Assembly (NCBI RefSeq): GCF_001624695.1 | Contig: NZ_JSEP01000007.1 | Coordinates: 1 to 64,000, forward strand | Length of the DNA stretch: 64,000 bases | Source: Labrenzia sp. OB1 | GTDB taxonomy: Bacteria > Pseudomonadota > Alphaproteobacteria > Rhizobiales > Stappiaceae | Direction: 5' to 3' | In this document: piece by piece, positions 1-10,054 of the stretch | Layout: each line of letters opens with the position of its first letter | Numbering within the stretch: the first letter of the stretch is position 1 | Notes under the pieces: generated by a model | The model's database searches: none | The model's input: only the letters and a program-made list of their open reading frames with translations | Told to the model about the DNA's origin: nothing | Program-made: the position numbers and the translations under genes

Positions 1-2
1 TC

Positions 3-260
3 AGTGCCGCCCTGCAAATATGGGCTTCAAGACGTGGGATCGGCTTGGAATACATCCAGCCCGGCAAACCGCAACAGAACGCCTATGTCGAGCGCTACAA
101 CCGAACCGTCCGCCATGAATGGCTCGGACAATACATATTCGAAACGATCGAGGAGGCACAGGACCACGCCACGCGCTGGCTATGGACATACAACAACGAG
201 CGGCCCAACATGGCCATCGGCGGCATCACACCCGCAATGAAACTGAAAACAGCGGCCTGA
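3..260 (+). pseudogene. IS3-family transposase OrfB, C-terminal fragment cut by the window edge
   Basis: The frame is open from the first bases of the window and ends at TGA 258-260, giving about 85 residues of the C-terminal part of an IS3-family DDE transposase. The block GLEYIQPGKPQQNAYVERYN carries the last catalytic Glu (in YVERYN), and it is followed by the usual WLWTYNNERPNMAIGG end. The rest of the gene lies outside the window, so it may be intact there. About 40 bases of non-coding sequence follow the stop and look like the right end of the element, after which IS110 coding sequence begins abruptly. Confidence 0.8.
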
Positions 261-301
261 AGTCCAGTTTTAAAACCCGCCAAAAATGGGATGATTACCC
301 C

Positions 302-556
302 CCCATGACCCGACAGTCGGGCCAATGGCGCGGCAAGGCCTTCATTCAGGGAGGGCGTAAATTCCTGCGCGATGCCCTTTACATGTCCGCCCTTGTCGCA
401 ACGCGCTTCAATCCGGATATGAAGGGAAAATACCAGGCCATGCGTAAAGCTGGAAAACCGGCAAAAGTCGCGATAACAACCATCATGCGAAAGATGATCC
501 AACTCGCAAACACACTCATCAAGCACGACAGAAAATGGACCAAAAATCCTGCTTGA
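302..556 (+). pseudogene. IS110/IS116-family transposase, C-terminal remnant
   Basis: The 84 residues beginning PMTRQSGQWRGKAFIQGGRK match the C-terminal transposase domain (IS116/IS110/IS902) of IS110-family elements. They include the expected continuation FLRDALYMSALVATRFNPDM and the closing KVAITTIMRKMIQLAN. No start codon or N-terminal RuvC-like domain is present. In intact relatives a stretch ending in AP normally precedes PMTRQSG; here the end of the IS3 element sits at that position. The fragment therefore looks interrupted by the IS3 insertion and is not functional. Confidence 0.8.
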
Positions 557-570
557 TCAAAACGGATACT

Positions 571-2541
571 CTAGTTCCCCTTCGCTTTTATCTCATCCAG
601 CATCTTAGCGACGTAATCCGCTACTCGTTCCACATTTTCGAAATGGTCGTAGCTCGCGACCAGTCGTTCATAGGGTTTCCCGACAACGCCGATGGGCATT
701 TTTTGCAGAATATCAGACATATAGTCCCGCACCTGTTCTTCGGTCGGCGCGCCATGTTCGATAATATCGCGAAGTTTTTCGTAGTTCTCAATATCATTGA
801 TACGAAATACACCCGGCGCGGTATTGTACCATGCTTGCCCAAAAGTAAGAACTGGCTTTCCGAAAGTAATAGCCTCGAACCCTACCGTACCTGAGATAGT
901 CGCAACAAGAGCGCAGTGTCTGATCAATTCCTTTGTATCAGTCTCAATCGGAACAAATTCAACATTCTCGAGCTTTCTCGCCCGCAGATAGAATTCTTCC
1001 GGACGCATATAGTCTTCCTGCTTTGGATTTTCCTTTACCAGTATTCTGATGTCCTTCGCTAAGTAAGCCAGCTCTTCGATAGCGTCCATTTGATTGATGA
1101 ACTCTCCTCCTAAAGCGCTGGTCGTCAGCTCCGGCTGATAGTGAAGAGGAAGGTAAATGTATTCATAATGACCGAAGGAAACACGCTGTCGCTCTGCATT
1201 TGCAGAATTCAAGAGGAACTTGACTTTTTCGGATGACCAGTAATGATTAATTGGTGGCTGGCGGTACGAAACGATTTTCTCCAGTTTCTTGTGCCGCAAG
1301 GCTGTTCTCATCGCATTGAGGATGGATTCAAGTCCACCTTCCGCTAGAAATGCCCTATACCTGAAAATTTCTCGAACTGGGCTATATACTTGTGATTCCA
1401 TCGTGACTATCTCTTCTTGAACACCACTAGGATATCTTACAAACCTCTTGACCTGATACCGGTTTATCGGGCTATCCATTGAAACCACTCGGTCAACTTT
1501 TGTCGCAAAGTTTACTATCTTGTTCCTCGCCTGCTCTTCCGCGAGTTCTTTAACCTCCTCACGATTGTAACATTGGCGAGAAGTTTTCCATTCTCCAAAA
1601 TCTTCCAACTTCTCGAACACGAAAAAACGGCCCGGAATGATAGACTGGTATAAGATTCTGGTTGGAATGCCCTTATCTCTCGCGACTAAGTACAGGACGT
1701 AATCCGCACCCTGATGCGGCATGTTTGTCAATACAATGGCTTTTATACTTTTCTGATCAATTAAGTATGCGAAGAACGTATAATAAAGATCGTACAAATG
1801 ATCTATCGAAGCAAAATCCCTTAGGCCAAAGTCAAAATTTGTTGTTTCGAATGTATACCTAGATATTAGATTGCAAAAATGCATGAATTCTTTCGGGGAG
1901 TTCTTCGAGGCTTTTATTATTTTTCCGAAATCTATTTTATCAACAATTTCTAGGAATCTGTTCCTTGATAAAATATTATTCAAAGTAAAGGATGAATTCT
2001 CAGAAGTCGAAATGGACAGAATTTTACCTTCAGTAAGGGAATTCAATCGGTCCAATACATCGCCATATTCCTTGGCAAACCCCCAAATGAGTGAGTAGTC
2101 TTTTTCATCATCCAAATCTTTTTCATAGAAATTCTGACGTTTGTCCAGTTTCTGGCGTACTGTGTTGATAGCCGCATCATCAACGTTCTTGTAATCAGGA
2201 GACTCGAAGAGCTCGACTAGCTCTTTATATTTTGACTGGTTGAACAGATGCAGGACCAAAAGTCTTTTCACCCTGACATCTTCAGTTCCATATACCTCAA
2301 TATGTTCAAGAAGTTGTATTTCGAACAAAACAAGAATTCGGCTCTTCCAAAGATAGATAAGAATTTGGATGTCCGCTTCTTGCCTAGAACTATGCAGTTC
2401 GCGAATGCGCCTGCCAATTTTACGCACGATACCTGTATCTACGTAACTAAGATCCAAATTGTAAATCTCTTTAAGGCTCTTGGTCTTATTTAAACGCCTT
2501 AAGGAGGAGATTGTTCTTAAAAAATTCAGAAGGTCAATCAT
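571..2541 (-). CDS. Capsule polysaccharide synthesis-like glycosyltransferase
   Basis: This is a 656-residue protein with no signal peptide or clear membrane segment. Its C-terminal third resembles the capsular polysaccharide synthesis (Kdo transferase-like) family: YLPLHYQPELTTS at about 463-475, VKENP at about 502-506 and ISGTVGFEAITFGKPVLTFG at 549-568. The N-terminal half is charged and not recognised. The gene is visibly richer in A+T than its neighbours, which suggests separate acquisition. It lies 194 bp downstream of the pseudaminic-acid gene run on the same strand. A role in transferring a nonulosonic acid or modifying a surface glycan is inferred from family and context only. Confidence 0.6.
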   Translation of the reverse strand: MIDLLNFLRTISSLRRLNKTKSLKEIYNLDLSYVDTGIVRKIGRRIRELHSSRQEADIQILIYLWKSRILVLFEIQLLEHIEVYGTEDVRVKRLLVLHLFNQSKYKELVELFESPDYKNVDDAAINTVRQKLDKRQNFYEKDLDDEKDYSLIWGFAKEYGDVLDRLNSLTEGKILSISTSENSSFTLNNILSRNRFLEIVDKIDFGKIIKASKNSPKEFMHFCNLISRYTFETTNFDFGLRDFASIDHLYDLYYTFFAYLIDQKSIKAIVLTNMPHQGADYVLYLVARDKGIPTRILYQSIIPGRFFVFEKLEDFGEWKTSRQCYNREEVKELAEEQARNKIVNFATKVDRVVSMDSPINRYQVKRFVRYPSGVQEEIVTMESQVYSPVREIFRYRAFLAEGGLESILNAMRTALRHKKLEKIVSYRQPPINHYWSSEKVKFLLNSANAERQRVSFGHYEYIYLPLHYQPELTTSALGGEFINQMDAIEELAYLAKDIRILVKENPKQEDYMRPEEFYLRARKLENVEFVPIETDTKELIRHCALVATISGTVGFEAITFGKPVLTFGQAWYNTAPGVFRINDIENYEKLRDIIEHGAPTEEQVRDYMSDILQKMPIGVVGKPYERLVASYDHFENVERVADYVAKMLDEIKAKGN

Positions 2542-2735
2542 TCTTATACTTTCTCGCTATCGTTCGCGTAGAGCTCGGACCGAGATGCGCTCATAGCCGG
2601 AATATCTCCGGTGGTAGCTGTTTCAACCAAAAATCTGTGCCGCGGCCTCTTCGACAGAAGCCATTGCAACAACGGTGCTTACTTAGATGTTATTCATATT
2701 TGGCGCGAGACTTTTAATGTCTGAGTATGGTCATT

Positions 2736-4037
2736 TCAAAACATAACTAGTTCCAAGACATCGCCCTCCAGAAGTTTCTGTACCAGTGGAAGCACATCGG
2801 CCGGCGGCGCCTCGATCGTCCGGCACAGGTCGATGAAATCGAGCTTTCCATCCGCGTAGGCAACGATGTTGAGCAGTGTGCGGACCTGCTGGGCTTTGTT
2901 CTTGGTGCTTACGGAAGGATAGAGCCCCCGCGCTCCGAGCTGTGGTTCGCACGGCCGCTTGATTTGCCACGTCCGATTGTTGTCAATGATCGCAAGCGCC
3001 TGGGCAACGGCCTCGAAGCCGCCTTGCAGGCCGGACGGCGTGACCAGCGTCAGGTCATCGAGAGAGGTATGATACTCCGGGTACTCGGCATATTTCGTGC
3101 GCATGATGGAAGCGATCGGCAGGTCTACCCCCGGGCTGCAATACTGCCGTTCGTCACTGCCCCGCGTCAGGAAGCTAAACGTCTTGTAGTCGGGAGCAAC
3201 CGAGTTGAGCGCAAGCCGGCCGGCGCGGTCGGACAGCGTACCGTCCTCCCGGGAGGGCAGGAACGAATAAGACCTGTCGTCGCCGATGCAGGTGATCACA
3301 TAACCGGCGACAGTTCTCAGTCTGAGCAGGTCAAGGTGCTCGTGGACATAGGCGATGGCGCCGATCGTTTCGGGGACGAACACGAACCGGTAGGTATAAT
3401 GATTGTCCTGCTGCGCGATCCACTCTGCGACCGCCGCCGCGACGACCGGTCCCGACAGTTCGTTGTTTGCCATGGAAGGATGGCACACATAGGTGGATAT
3501 CAGGACCTCTTCCTCCGTCCTGCCGGGAATGATCAGATCCGCATAGTTCAGGACCCCGTCCACGTGCTCCGCGTCTATGACCGCGCGGTACATGCCCGGC
3601 TTCATGCCGTCGCGGGCGGCCTGTGAAACACAGAAGCCCCAGTGCGGCTTGTAATAGGAGGTGATGTAGGGGATGGCGTCCGGCTGCTCCGGGAGGGAAT
3701 AGAGATGGCCTTCCAGCTCTTCCAGGGACAGTTCCCTGTCAACGCCGACGGAATAACCGACGACGTGCAGATTGTTGTCGACGAAATCCGCGACGACCTC
3801 CCCATCCGGCCCGGTCAGTCGCGCGGAGCGGATGTGCCATTCCTTCGGGACCGTCCAGTCGAACACCTTGGTGCCGCTCCGGACCGAATGAACCTGCAGA
3901 TCCGGCAATATCTTCTGGAGATAGGCCAGCGTCTCGCGCACTCCTGGTCCGGTCAGGGACCGGCAGACCGGCCAGAGATCCCTGGCGCGGCCATGCGCTG
4001 TCTCGCCGATTTCCGGCGTCTCGAATCCGAGCGGCAT
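2736..4037 (-). CDS. DUF4910 aminopeptidase-like protein
   Basis: The protein has 433 residues and resembles DUF4910/M28-like zinc aminopeptidase-fold proteins often found in surface-polysaccharide clusters. Metal-site candidates are CHPSMANNELSGP (185-197), FVPETIGA (220-227), GSDERQYCSPG (293-303) and EYHTSLDDL (321-329). The open frame extends further upstream, but the ATG at 4037 is preceded by AAGGAAG at good spacing, and the recognisable domain starts there. It begins 29 bp after pseI ends, so it is probably the last gene of the pse operon. The substrate is unknown; amide cleavage on a glycan or on a modified amino sugar is possible. Confidence 0.7.
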   Translation of the reverse strand: MPLGFETPEIGETAHGRARDLWPVCRSLTGPGVRETLAYLQKILPDLQVHSVRSGTKVFDWTVPKEWHIRSARLTGPDGEVVADFVDNNLHVVGYSVGVDRELSLEELEGHLYSLPEQPDAIPYITSYYKPHWGFCVSQAARDGMKPGMYRAVIDAEHVDGVLNYADLIIPGRTEEEVLISTYVCHPSMANNELSGPVVAAAVAEWIAQQDNHYTYRFVFVPETIGAIAYVHEHLDLLRLRTVAGYVITCIGDDRSYSFLPSREDGTLSDRAGRLALNSVAPDYKTFSFLTRGSDERQYCSPGVDLPIASIMRTKYAEYPEYHTSLDDLTLVTPSGLQGGFEAVAQALAIIDNNRTWQIKRPCEPQLGARGLYPSVSTKNKAQQVRTLLNIVAYADGKLDFIDLCRTIEAPPADVLPLVQKLLEGDVLELVMF

Positions 4038-4066
4038 TGGGCTTCCTTTCCGATTTCGCCGGGTCG

Positions 4067-5134
4067 TTACCCGAGAAGATCCCAGGACAGGGGTTCCCCG
4101 CGCTTCAGGGCGCGCCTCGCGGTCCTGCCGAGCACGTCCGGCAGGAACTTTGGCTTGAGGCCGTAGCCCGGGCGGATTGAGCGGACGTTGGACTCGGTCA
4201 GCGGCTCGCCAGCAGCGACGTCCTCGACCACGTAGAGCGACCTGCGCAGCCGGCCCATGCGGGCCTCGTCTTCGCCCTTGACGCCATAGTTCACCTTGCC
4301 TTTGGCGGCCCATGCCGCGCGGGTGTCCTCGACAAGACGCGTGAGCTCGTTCGGCTCGAGCGAAAACGCGGAATCGGGGCCGCCGTCGGATCGTGCGAGC
4401 GTGACATGCTTCTCGATCACCGCCGCGCCGAGTGCCACGGCGGCACTCGGCAGCGCCGTGCCCGGCGAATGGTCGGACAACCCGACGACGACGTCGAACG
4501 CCTCTCCAAGATGGGGAATGGTTGCAAGGTTCGCGTCTTCGGGCCGACTCGGATAAGCACTGACGCAGTGCAGCAGGCAGATCTGATCGTTGCCGCATTC
4601 CCGAACCGCGTCAACGGTTTCCGCGGCTTCCGCCAGGCTTGAGACACCAATGGAGATAATGACGGGCTTGCCCGTGCTGGCCGCCTTCTTTACCAGCGGA
4701 ATGTCCATGGCTTCAAAGGAGGCGATCTTGTAGGCCGGGGCGCCGAGTTCTTCCAGGAAATCGATGGCGGTGAAATCGAACGGCGAAGAGAACACGGTGA
4801 TGCCGACGGACTTGGCGTGCTCGAACAGCTCCTTGTGCCATTCCCATGGGGTGTTGGCTTCCTCATAGAGGTCGTAGAGCTTGCGCCCGTCCCACAAGCC
4901 GCCTTCCAAGGTAAAACCCGGGCCGTCGTGATCGATGGTGATCGTATCGGCTGTGTAGGTTTGTAGCTTGACCGCGTCCGCGCCAGATTCCTTGGCCGCG
5001 TCAATCAGACCGAAGGCTCGGCTGATGTCGCGATTGTGGTTTCCCGACATTTCGGCAATGACATAAGGCGGGTGGTCTGGGCCGATCTTGCGGCCGTCTA
5101 TTTCAATACACCGTGCCTCTTTCTGCTTTGTCAT
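4067..5134 (-). CDS. pseI: Pseudaminic acid synthase (PseI; NeuB family)
   Basis: This 355-residue NeuB-family enzyme condenses phosphoenolpyruvate with a 6-deoxy-diamino-hexose to make a nonulosonic acid. The N-terminal NeuB barrel carries YVIAEMSGNHN (24-34) and DAVKLQTYTADT (from 53), and the last 60 or so residues form a SAF/antifreeze-like domain (RRSLYVVEDVAAGEPLT...). The AEMSGNHN variant and the gene order favour PseI over sialic or legionaminic acid synthases. The ATG at 5134 has GGAGG nine bases upstream; an earlier in-frame start at 5167 would overlap the preceding gene and lacks such a site. It lies 29 bp from the formyltransferase gene. Confidence 0.9.
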   Translation of the reverse strand: MTKQKEARCIEIDGRKIGPDHPPYVIAEMSGNHNRDISRAFGLIDAAKESGADAVKLQTYTADTITIDHDGPGFTLEGGLWDGRKLYDLYEEANTPWEWHKELFEHAKSVGITVFSSPFDFTAIDFLEELGAPAYKIASFEAMDIPLVKKAASTGKPVIISIGVSSLAEAAETVDAVRECGNDQICLLHCVSAYPSRPEDANLATIPHLGEAFDVVVGLSDHSPGTALPSAAVALGAAVIEKHVTLARSDGGPDSAFSLEPNELTRLVEDTRAAWAAKGKVNYGVKGEDEARMGRLRRSLYVVEDVAAGEPLTESNVRSIRPGYGLKPKFLPDVLGRTARRALKRGEPLSWDLLG

Positions 5135-5163
5135 GTCTGGTGGCCTCCGAGTTAATGACGCGG

Positions 5164-5832
5164 TCAATTCGCTTTCGCGATCTTTAGAATGTATTTCTGC
5201 CCATTGATCGTAAAAAAGGCTGGATAACGTTCATTATCTACCACGCGAAACAGCTGGAACTGCTCCGCGATCGACTTCTGCGGATCCAGTTCGCTGTCAG
5301 CAGGTTTGCGACGACGGTACCAAGTCGGTTCCCCCGTCTGAGGGACGGCAACCGGGCGTGTCTCCGCGACAAGATAATCCATGCAAATGTCAACGATGCT
5401 GCGTCCGAGCGCTTCTCGGATTTCGTCGTTAAGCTCATGCCCCTCGAAGGCTACCGTGCTCTGCCTGACGATCGGACCGGTATCGGCGGTGCCGTCCATC
5501 TCGAACAAGCTGAGAGGAATAACATCGAGACCTTCAAGGATCTGCCACACAACCGGTGAGAATCCGCGTCCCTTGGGCAGAGCGCTAGCATGCACCACCA
5601 AGTTTATCCTGTTTCGGGAGAGTACATGTTCCGGCGTCAATTTCAGGCAGCTCAAGTAGAAAGCTATGTCCCCTTCAAGTACCTGACCTTGGTCGCGGAA
5701 AAAAGCCGCTCGGTCATCATTTTCGCGGATCCGATCCACCAGTTCGTTTGCGAAACGATCGAACCAGCCTTCCGTGTCAGTGACGATGGAAACGGTTCGC
5801 TCGCCGGTCCACCACGTCTCAGACTTGCCCAT
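5164..5832 (-). CDS. Formyltransferase-fold enzyme in the pseH position
   Basis: The 222-residue protein has the methionyl-tRNA/sugar N-formyltransferase fold. The catalytic set is visible: Asn77 and His81 in NLVVHASALPKGRG, and Asp117 in TADTGPIV. It is shorter than methionyl-tRNA formyltransferase and lacks an obvious OB-fold tail. It sits between pseG and pseI, where other pse clusters carry the acetyltransferase PseH, and no PseH-like GNAT gene is seen in this operon. The likely role is 10-formyl-THF-dependent N-formylation of the PseC product at C4 of the hexose (C7 of the final acid). The ATG at 5832 has GGAGAGGG just upstream and overlaps pseG by 14 bp. Confidence 0.75.
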   Translation of the reverse strand: MGKSETWWTGERTVSIVTDTEGWFDRFANELVDRIRENDDRAAFFRDQGQVLEGDIAFYLSCLKLTPEHVLSRNRINLVVHASALPKGRGFSPVVWQILEGLDVIPLSLFEMDGTADTGPIVRQSTVAFEGHELNDEIREALGRSIVDICMDYLVAETRPVAVPQTGEPTWYRRRKPADSELDPQKSIAEQFQLFRVVDNERYPAFFTINGQKYILKIAKAN

Positions 5833-6868
5833 AGGCCCTCTCCCTTTCCGCAACCAGTTGCAACACGCGTTCAGCAACACGCCGGGTCCCAGAACCGTCG
5901 CACAGCTCTGCGCTCGTTCTACCAAGTTGACGCAGATGTTCGGCGTCGTTCAGGAACCGAGTCAGCCCAGCGAACAGGTCCCGATCTGAAGACGTCCGCG
6001 CGTCTCCGATGAGACCGATAGCCCCTGCCCGGTTCATCAGATCGGCAATCTTGATCTGGTTGTCTGCAAGGATGACGACAAGAGATGGCAGGCCCAACGC
6101 ACAGCGCTCCCACGTTGTGGTGCCTCCCGCCCCTACCGCCACATCGCACGCCAGCATCAACTTAGCCATGTTCCGGACGTCACTGTGCACTTGGAATCGG
6201 ACGTCAGCGGTGCAGATTTCTTCAAGGAAAGCGTAGCTTGGAGCCTTCCGTCCCAGAACCACGTCAACACGGTCGATACCGCCGAGTTCCTTGAGCAAGC
6301 CGCAGATCCGACCAGCAATACCGCCGACATCGGTCATGCCGAGGGACACTAGCACGCGGCAGCTTTTCCCGCTGTTCGCCCGTCGACATAGCGCAGCCGC
6401 GCGATTCAAGGCGAACTCCTCGCGCAAAAGGGCGTATCCGGAACCGAGAAGCATGCGACAACCAAAGGGCACCAACGCTTTGTAGTCGGCTGCCTGCACA
6501 CCGTAGGTCTGGTCCAATAGGACATCGCAGTCATGCGGACGGTCCGCCAGATCGTCGATGACCAGCAGGGTTCCCGCCCTAGCGCGCCACTGGCTCTCCT
6601 CGGGCGCCGCAAGACCATAGTGATCGAACACCAGCAGATCGAAACGGCCTGCTAAATCGCCCGTCTCTCCAACCTCGATCGTACGGACGTCGACCCCGTC
6701 CCACATGTCCGGCGGGATGACCTCAAGCGTCTCCGGAGAGGACAGGAAGACACAGGAATGGCCGCGTGCGCGGAAGGCGCGTGCGAGCGTCAGGCAGCGC
6801 ATGACGTGGCCGCCGCCAAGCGTTACGCCCGCATCCACCCTGAAGCCTATCCGCCTGCTCATTGACAC
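5819..6868 (-). CDS. pseG: UDP-2,4-diacylamino-trideoxy-altropyranose hydrolase (PseG)
   Basis: This 349-residue protein removes UDP from the bis-N-acylated altrose precursor before PseI acts. The fold is a small GT-B/MurG-like inverting hydrolase. The N-terminal motif FRVDAGVTLGGGHVMRCL includes the conserved GGGH(V)MR, and the C-terminal half carries VGAGGTTTWERCALGLPSLVV, the UDP-binding signature of PseG. The track start is a GTG at 6868; an ATG at 6862 two codons later is an equally good start, and both follow an AGGAA site. The 3' end overlaps the formyltransferase gene, which suggests coupled translation. Confidence 0.88.
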   Translation of the reverse strand: MSMSRRIGFRVDAGVTLGGGHVMRCLTLARAFRARGHSCVFLSSPETLEVIPPDMWDGVDVRTIEVGETGDLAGRFDLLVFDHYGLAAPEESQWRARAGTLLVIDDLADRPHDCDVLLDQTYGVQAADYKALVPFGCRMLLGSGYALLREEFALNRAAALCRRANSGKSCRVLVSLGMTDVGGIAGRICGLLKELGGIDRVDVVLGRKAPSYAFLEEICTADVRFQVHSDVRNMAKLMLACDVAVGAGGTTTWERCALGLPSLVVILADNQIKIADLMNRAGAIGLIGDARTSSDRDLFAGLTRFLNDAEHLRQLGRTSAELCDGSGTRRVAERVLQLVAERERAYGQV

Positions 6869-6890
6869 CGTGTTCCTGGTTGGGTCCGCT

Positions 6891-7685
6891 TCAGACTGCC
6901 AGCGGATAAGGGATTTGCTCGAAACCTGCGAATGTGCTCTGCCGCGCGTCTACCGCACCGCCGGACCCATAATGGTCGCTCAGCACCGGTGTTGCCCGGC
7001 AGATGTCCGCAAGCTCACGCCAGCCGCGGTCAGGCAGGCCCGGGACAACGCTTTCCAGCGCCCCGAAAAACGCAAAGTCGTCCGGCGTGTCGAGCGTCAA
7101 GCGCAGCTTGTGCTCCGCGAGATTCGGGGGCAGGTGAACATTCAGCTTCTTCAGGCCTGGGTTCCGGCGCACCGCCGGCATGACATGTTCGCGGTCATGC
7201 GCTGTCGGCTCGTTCCGGAGGGCCGCTTCCAGGACAGCAGCGCGGACCACCTCCACGTCGAGGCCGTGAGGAAAGCTCGGCGGAGCGTTGTTGGTCGCGA
7301 AATCCGCGTTATGGCCGAGCAGGGCCTCGACGACCGCGCCGCAGACCTGCGGATCGATGACCGGGCAGTCTGAGGTCACCCGCAGCACGATATCCGCGCG
7401 CGCAGCCCTAGCCGCGCCGACATAGCGCGACAGGACGTCCTTTTCATCGCCCCGGAAAACGCTGACGCCCAGCCGTTCCGCCTCCAGCGCCACCGGGGTG
7501 CAGTCCGGCGTCTTAACGGTCGCGCAGATCACCTCGTCGACATTCGGAATCGCCTTGCAGCGCTCGAGGCAGTGGGCAAGCACGGTTTTTTGCCCGAGAT
7601 GCATCATGACCTTGCCGGGCAAACGGGTGGAGCCCATGCGCGCCTGCACGATCGCGACGACCCGAGTCTTCGCTCCGGCGTTCAT
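6891..7685 (-). CDS. pseF: CMP-pseudaminic acid synthetase-type cytidylyltransferase (PseF/SpsF)
   Basis: This 264-residue nucleotidyltransferase activates the nonulosonic acid with CTP. The signature IVQARMGSTRLPGKVM (about residues 12-27) is typical of the SpsF/PseF-like cytidylyltransferases, followed by VLRVTSDCPVIDP, which contributes metal and nucleotide contacts. ATG at 7685 overlaps the stop of pseC as ATGA, so translation is probably coupled. The assignment to pseudaminic rather than another 3-deoxy acid comes from the neighbouring pseB, pseC, pseG and pseI. Confidence 0.82.
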   Translation of the reverse strand: MNAGAKTRVVAIVQARMGSTRLPGKVMMHLGQKTVLAHCLERCKAIPNVDEVICATVKTPDCTPVALEAERLGVSVFRGDEKDVLSRYVGAARAARADIVLRVTSDCPVIDPQVCGAVVEALLGHNADFATNNAPPSFPHGLDVEVVRAAVLEAALRNEPTAHDREHVMPAVRRNPGLKKLNVHLPPNLAEHKLRLTLDTPDDFAFFGALESVVPGLPDRGWRELADICRATPVLSDHYGSGGAVDARQSTFAGFEQIPYPLAV

Positions 7686-8899
7686 GAATTCACACCGACG
7701 GCTTTTTTCAGGGCGTCGACGACACGATCGACATCATCTGGTTCCATGGCTGGGAACAGCGGCAGGGACAGTGTGCGCGCGTAAAACGTGTTTGCACCCG
7801 GCAGCGACTGATCGCCGTAGAGCGCCCTGAAATAGGGCTGCGTGTGAACGGGTATGTAGTGGACCTGGGTGCCGATGCCGGCCTCGCGCATCACCTCCAT
7901 AACCTCCCGACGCGAGCGTCCGGCTGCACCGAAATCGATCCGGGCGGCATATAGATGCTGCGCGGGCAGACTGTCGGGCGCGCCCGCATTGGTGCGGATG
8001 AGCGGGCCGCAGTCCTGCAGCAGCTCGTGGTAGCGGGCCACCAGCGCCTGCCGCCGGGCAACGAATGCCGGCAACTTTTTCAACTGGCTGATTCCGAGCG
8101 CGGCCTGCATGTCGGTGATGCGGAAATTGTAGCCGATCGCCTGCATTTCGTAGAACCAAGGATTGGCCGTTTCGCCGTCAAAGGCCAGATCCCGATTCTG
8201 GAAGCGTCCTGCGTCCCGGACCATCCCGTGCGAACGTAGTTCGGCAAGGGTCTTCGCCAGCTCCGGGTCGCGCGTCGAGGTCGCCCCGCCTTCGCCGCAG
8301 GCGATCGTCTTGACCGGGTGGAAAGAGAAATTGGCCATGGCCGAGTGACGGCAGTCGCCGACCGTGAAGGTGCCTTCGGACGTGGTGTATCTGCTGCCGA
8401 TCGCGTGGCAGGCATCTTCAACGATCGGGGGAGCCTTGTCCTGCGGCCAGGCAGCCACGATGTCGGCAAGTTGCTCCATCGGCGCCACATGGCCACCCAG
8501 ATGCACCGGCATAACCGCCCTGACCGGGCGGCCGCCTACCCTGGCCAGCGCCCCTTCAAGGTCCTGTGCCCGCATGATGCCGGTATCGGGACAGACATCG
8601 GAGAAGATCACGTCGGCACCGACGTAACGCACGACGTTGGCGGTCGCCAGGAACGTGACGCTGGGAACGATGCACACATCTCCCGGTCCGATACCAAGCG
8701 CCAGCATCGATAGATGGAGCGCTGTCGTCCCGTTTGCCGAAGCAACGACCTCGGGATCTCCGAAAGCATTGGAGAGTGCCGCCTCGAAGCCGACCACTGC
8801 AGGACCCGATGTCAGGAAATCACCACGCAGGACATCGCAAACAGCTGCAATGTCGTCTTCATCGATCATCTGACAACCATACGGCAGGAAATCAGCCAT
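7682..8899 (-). CDS. pseC: UDP-4-amino-4,6-dideoxy-altrose aminotransferase (PseC)
   Basis: The 405-residue protein is a DegT/DnrJ/EryC1 PLP-dependent aminotransferase that aminates C4 of the 4-keto sugar made by PseB. The PLP lysine is in FSFHPVKTIACGEGGA, preceded by VEDACHAIGSRY, where the Asp holds the pyridine nitrogen. The N-terminal block GYQMIDEDDIAAVCDVLRGD-like start (LPYGCQMIDEDD) is standard for PseC. GAGG precedes the ATG at 8899. It lies 45 bp after pseB and overlaps pseF. Confidence 0.88.
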   Translation of the reverse strand: MADFLPYGCQMIDEDDIAAVCDVLRGDFLTSGPAVVGFEAALSNAFGDPEVVASANGTTALHLSMLALGIGPGDVCIVPSVTFLATANVVRYVGADVIFSDVCPDTGIMRAQDLEGALARVGGRPVRAVMPVHLGGHVAPMEQLADIVAAWPQDKAPPIVEDACHAIGSRYTTSEGTFTVGDCRHSAMANFSFHPVKTIACGEGGATSTRDPELAKTLAELRSHGMVRDAGRFQNRDLAFDGETANPWFYEMQAIGYNFRITDMQAALGISQLKKLPAFVARRQALVARYHELLQDCGPLIRTNAGAPDSLPAQHLYAARIDFGAAGRSRREVMEVMREAGIGTQVHYIPVHTQPYFRALYGDQSLPGANTFYARTLSLPLFPAMEPDDVDRVVDALKKAVGVNS

Positions 8900-8944
8900 T
8901 CATCACGCCTCGCACTCAAGGTCCTGCAACGACGGCTGCAGATC

Positions 8945-10054
<1,110 letters not shown>

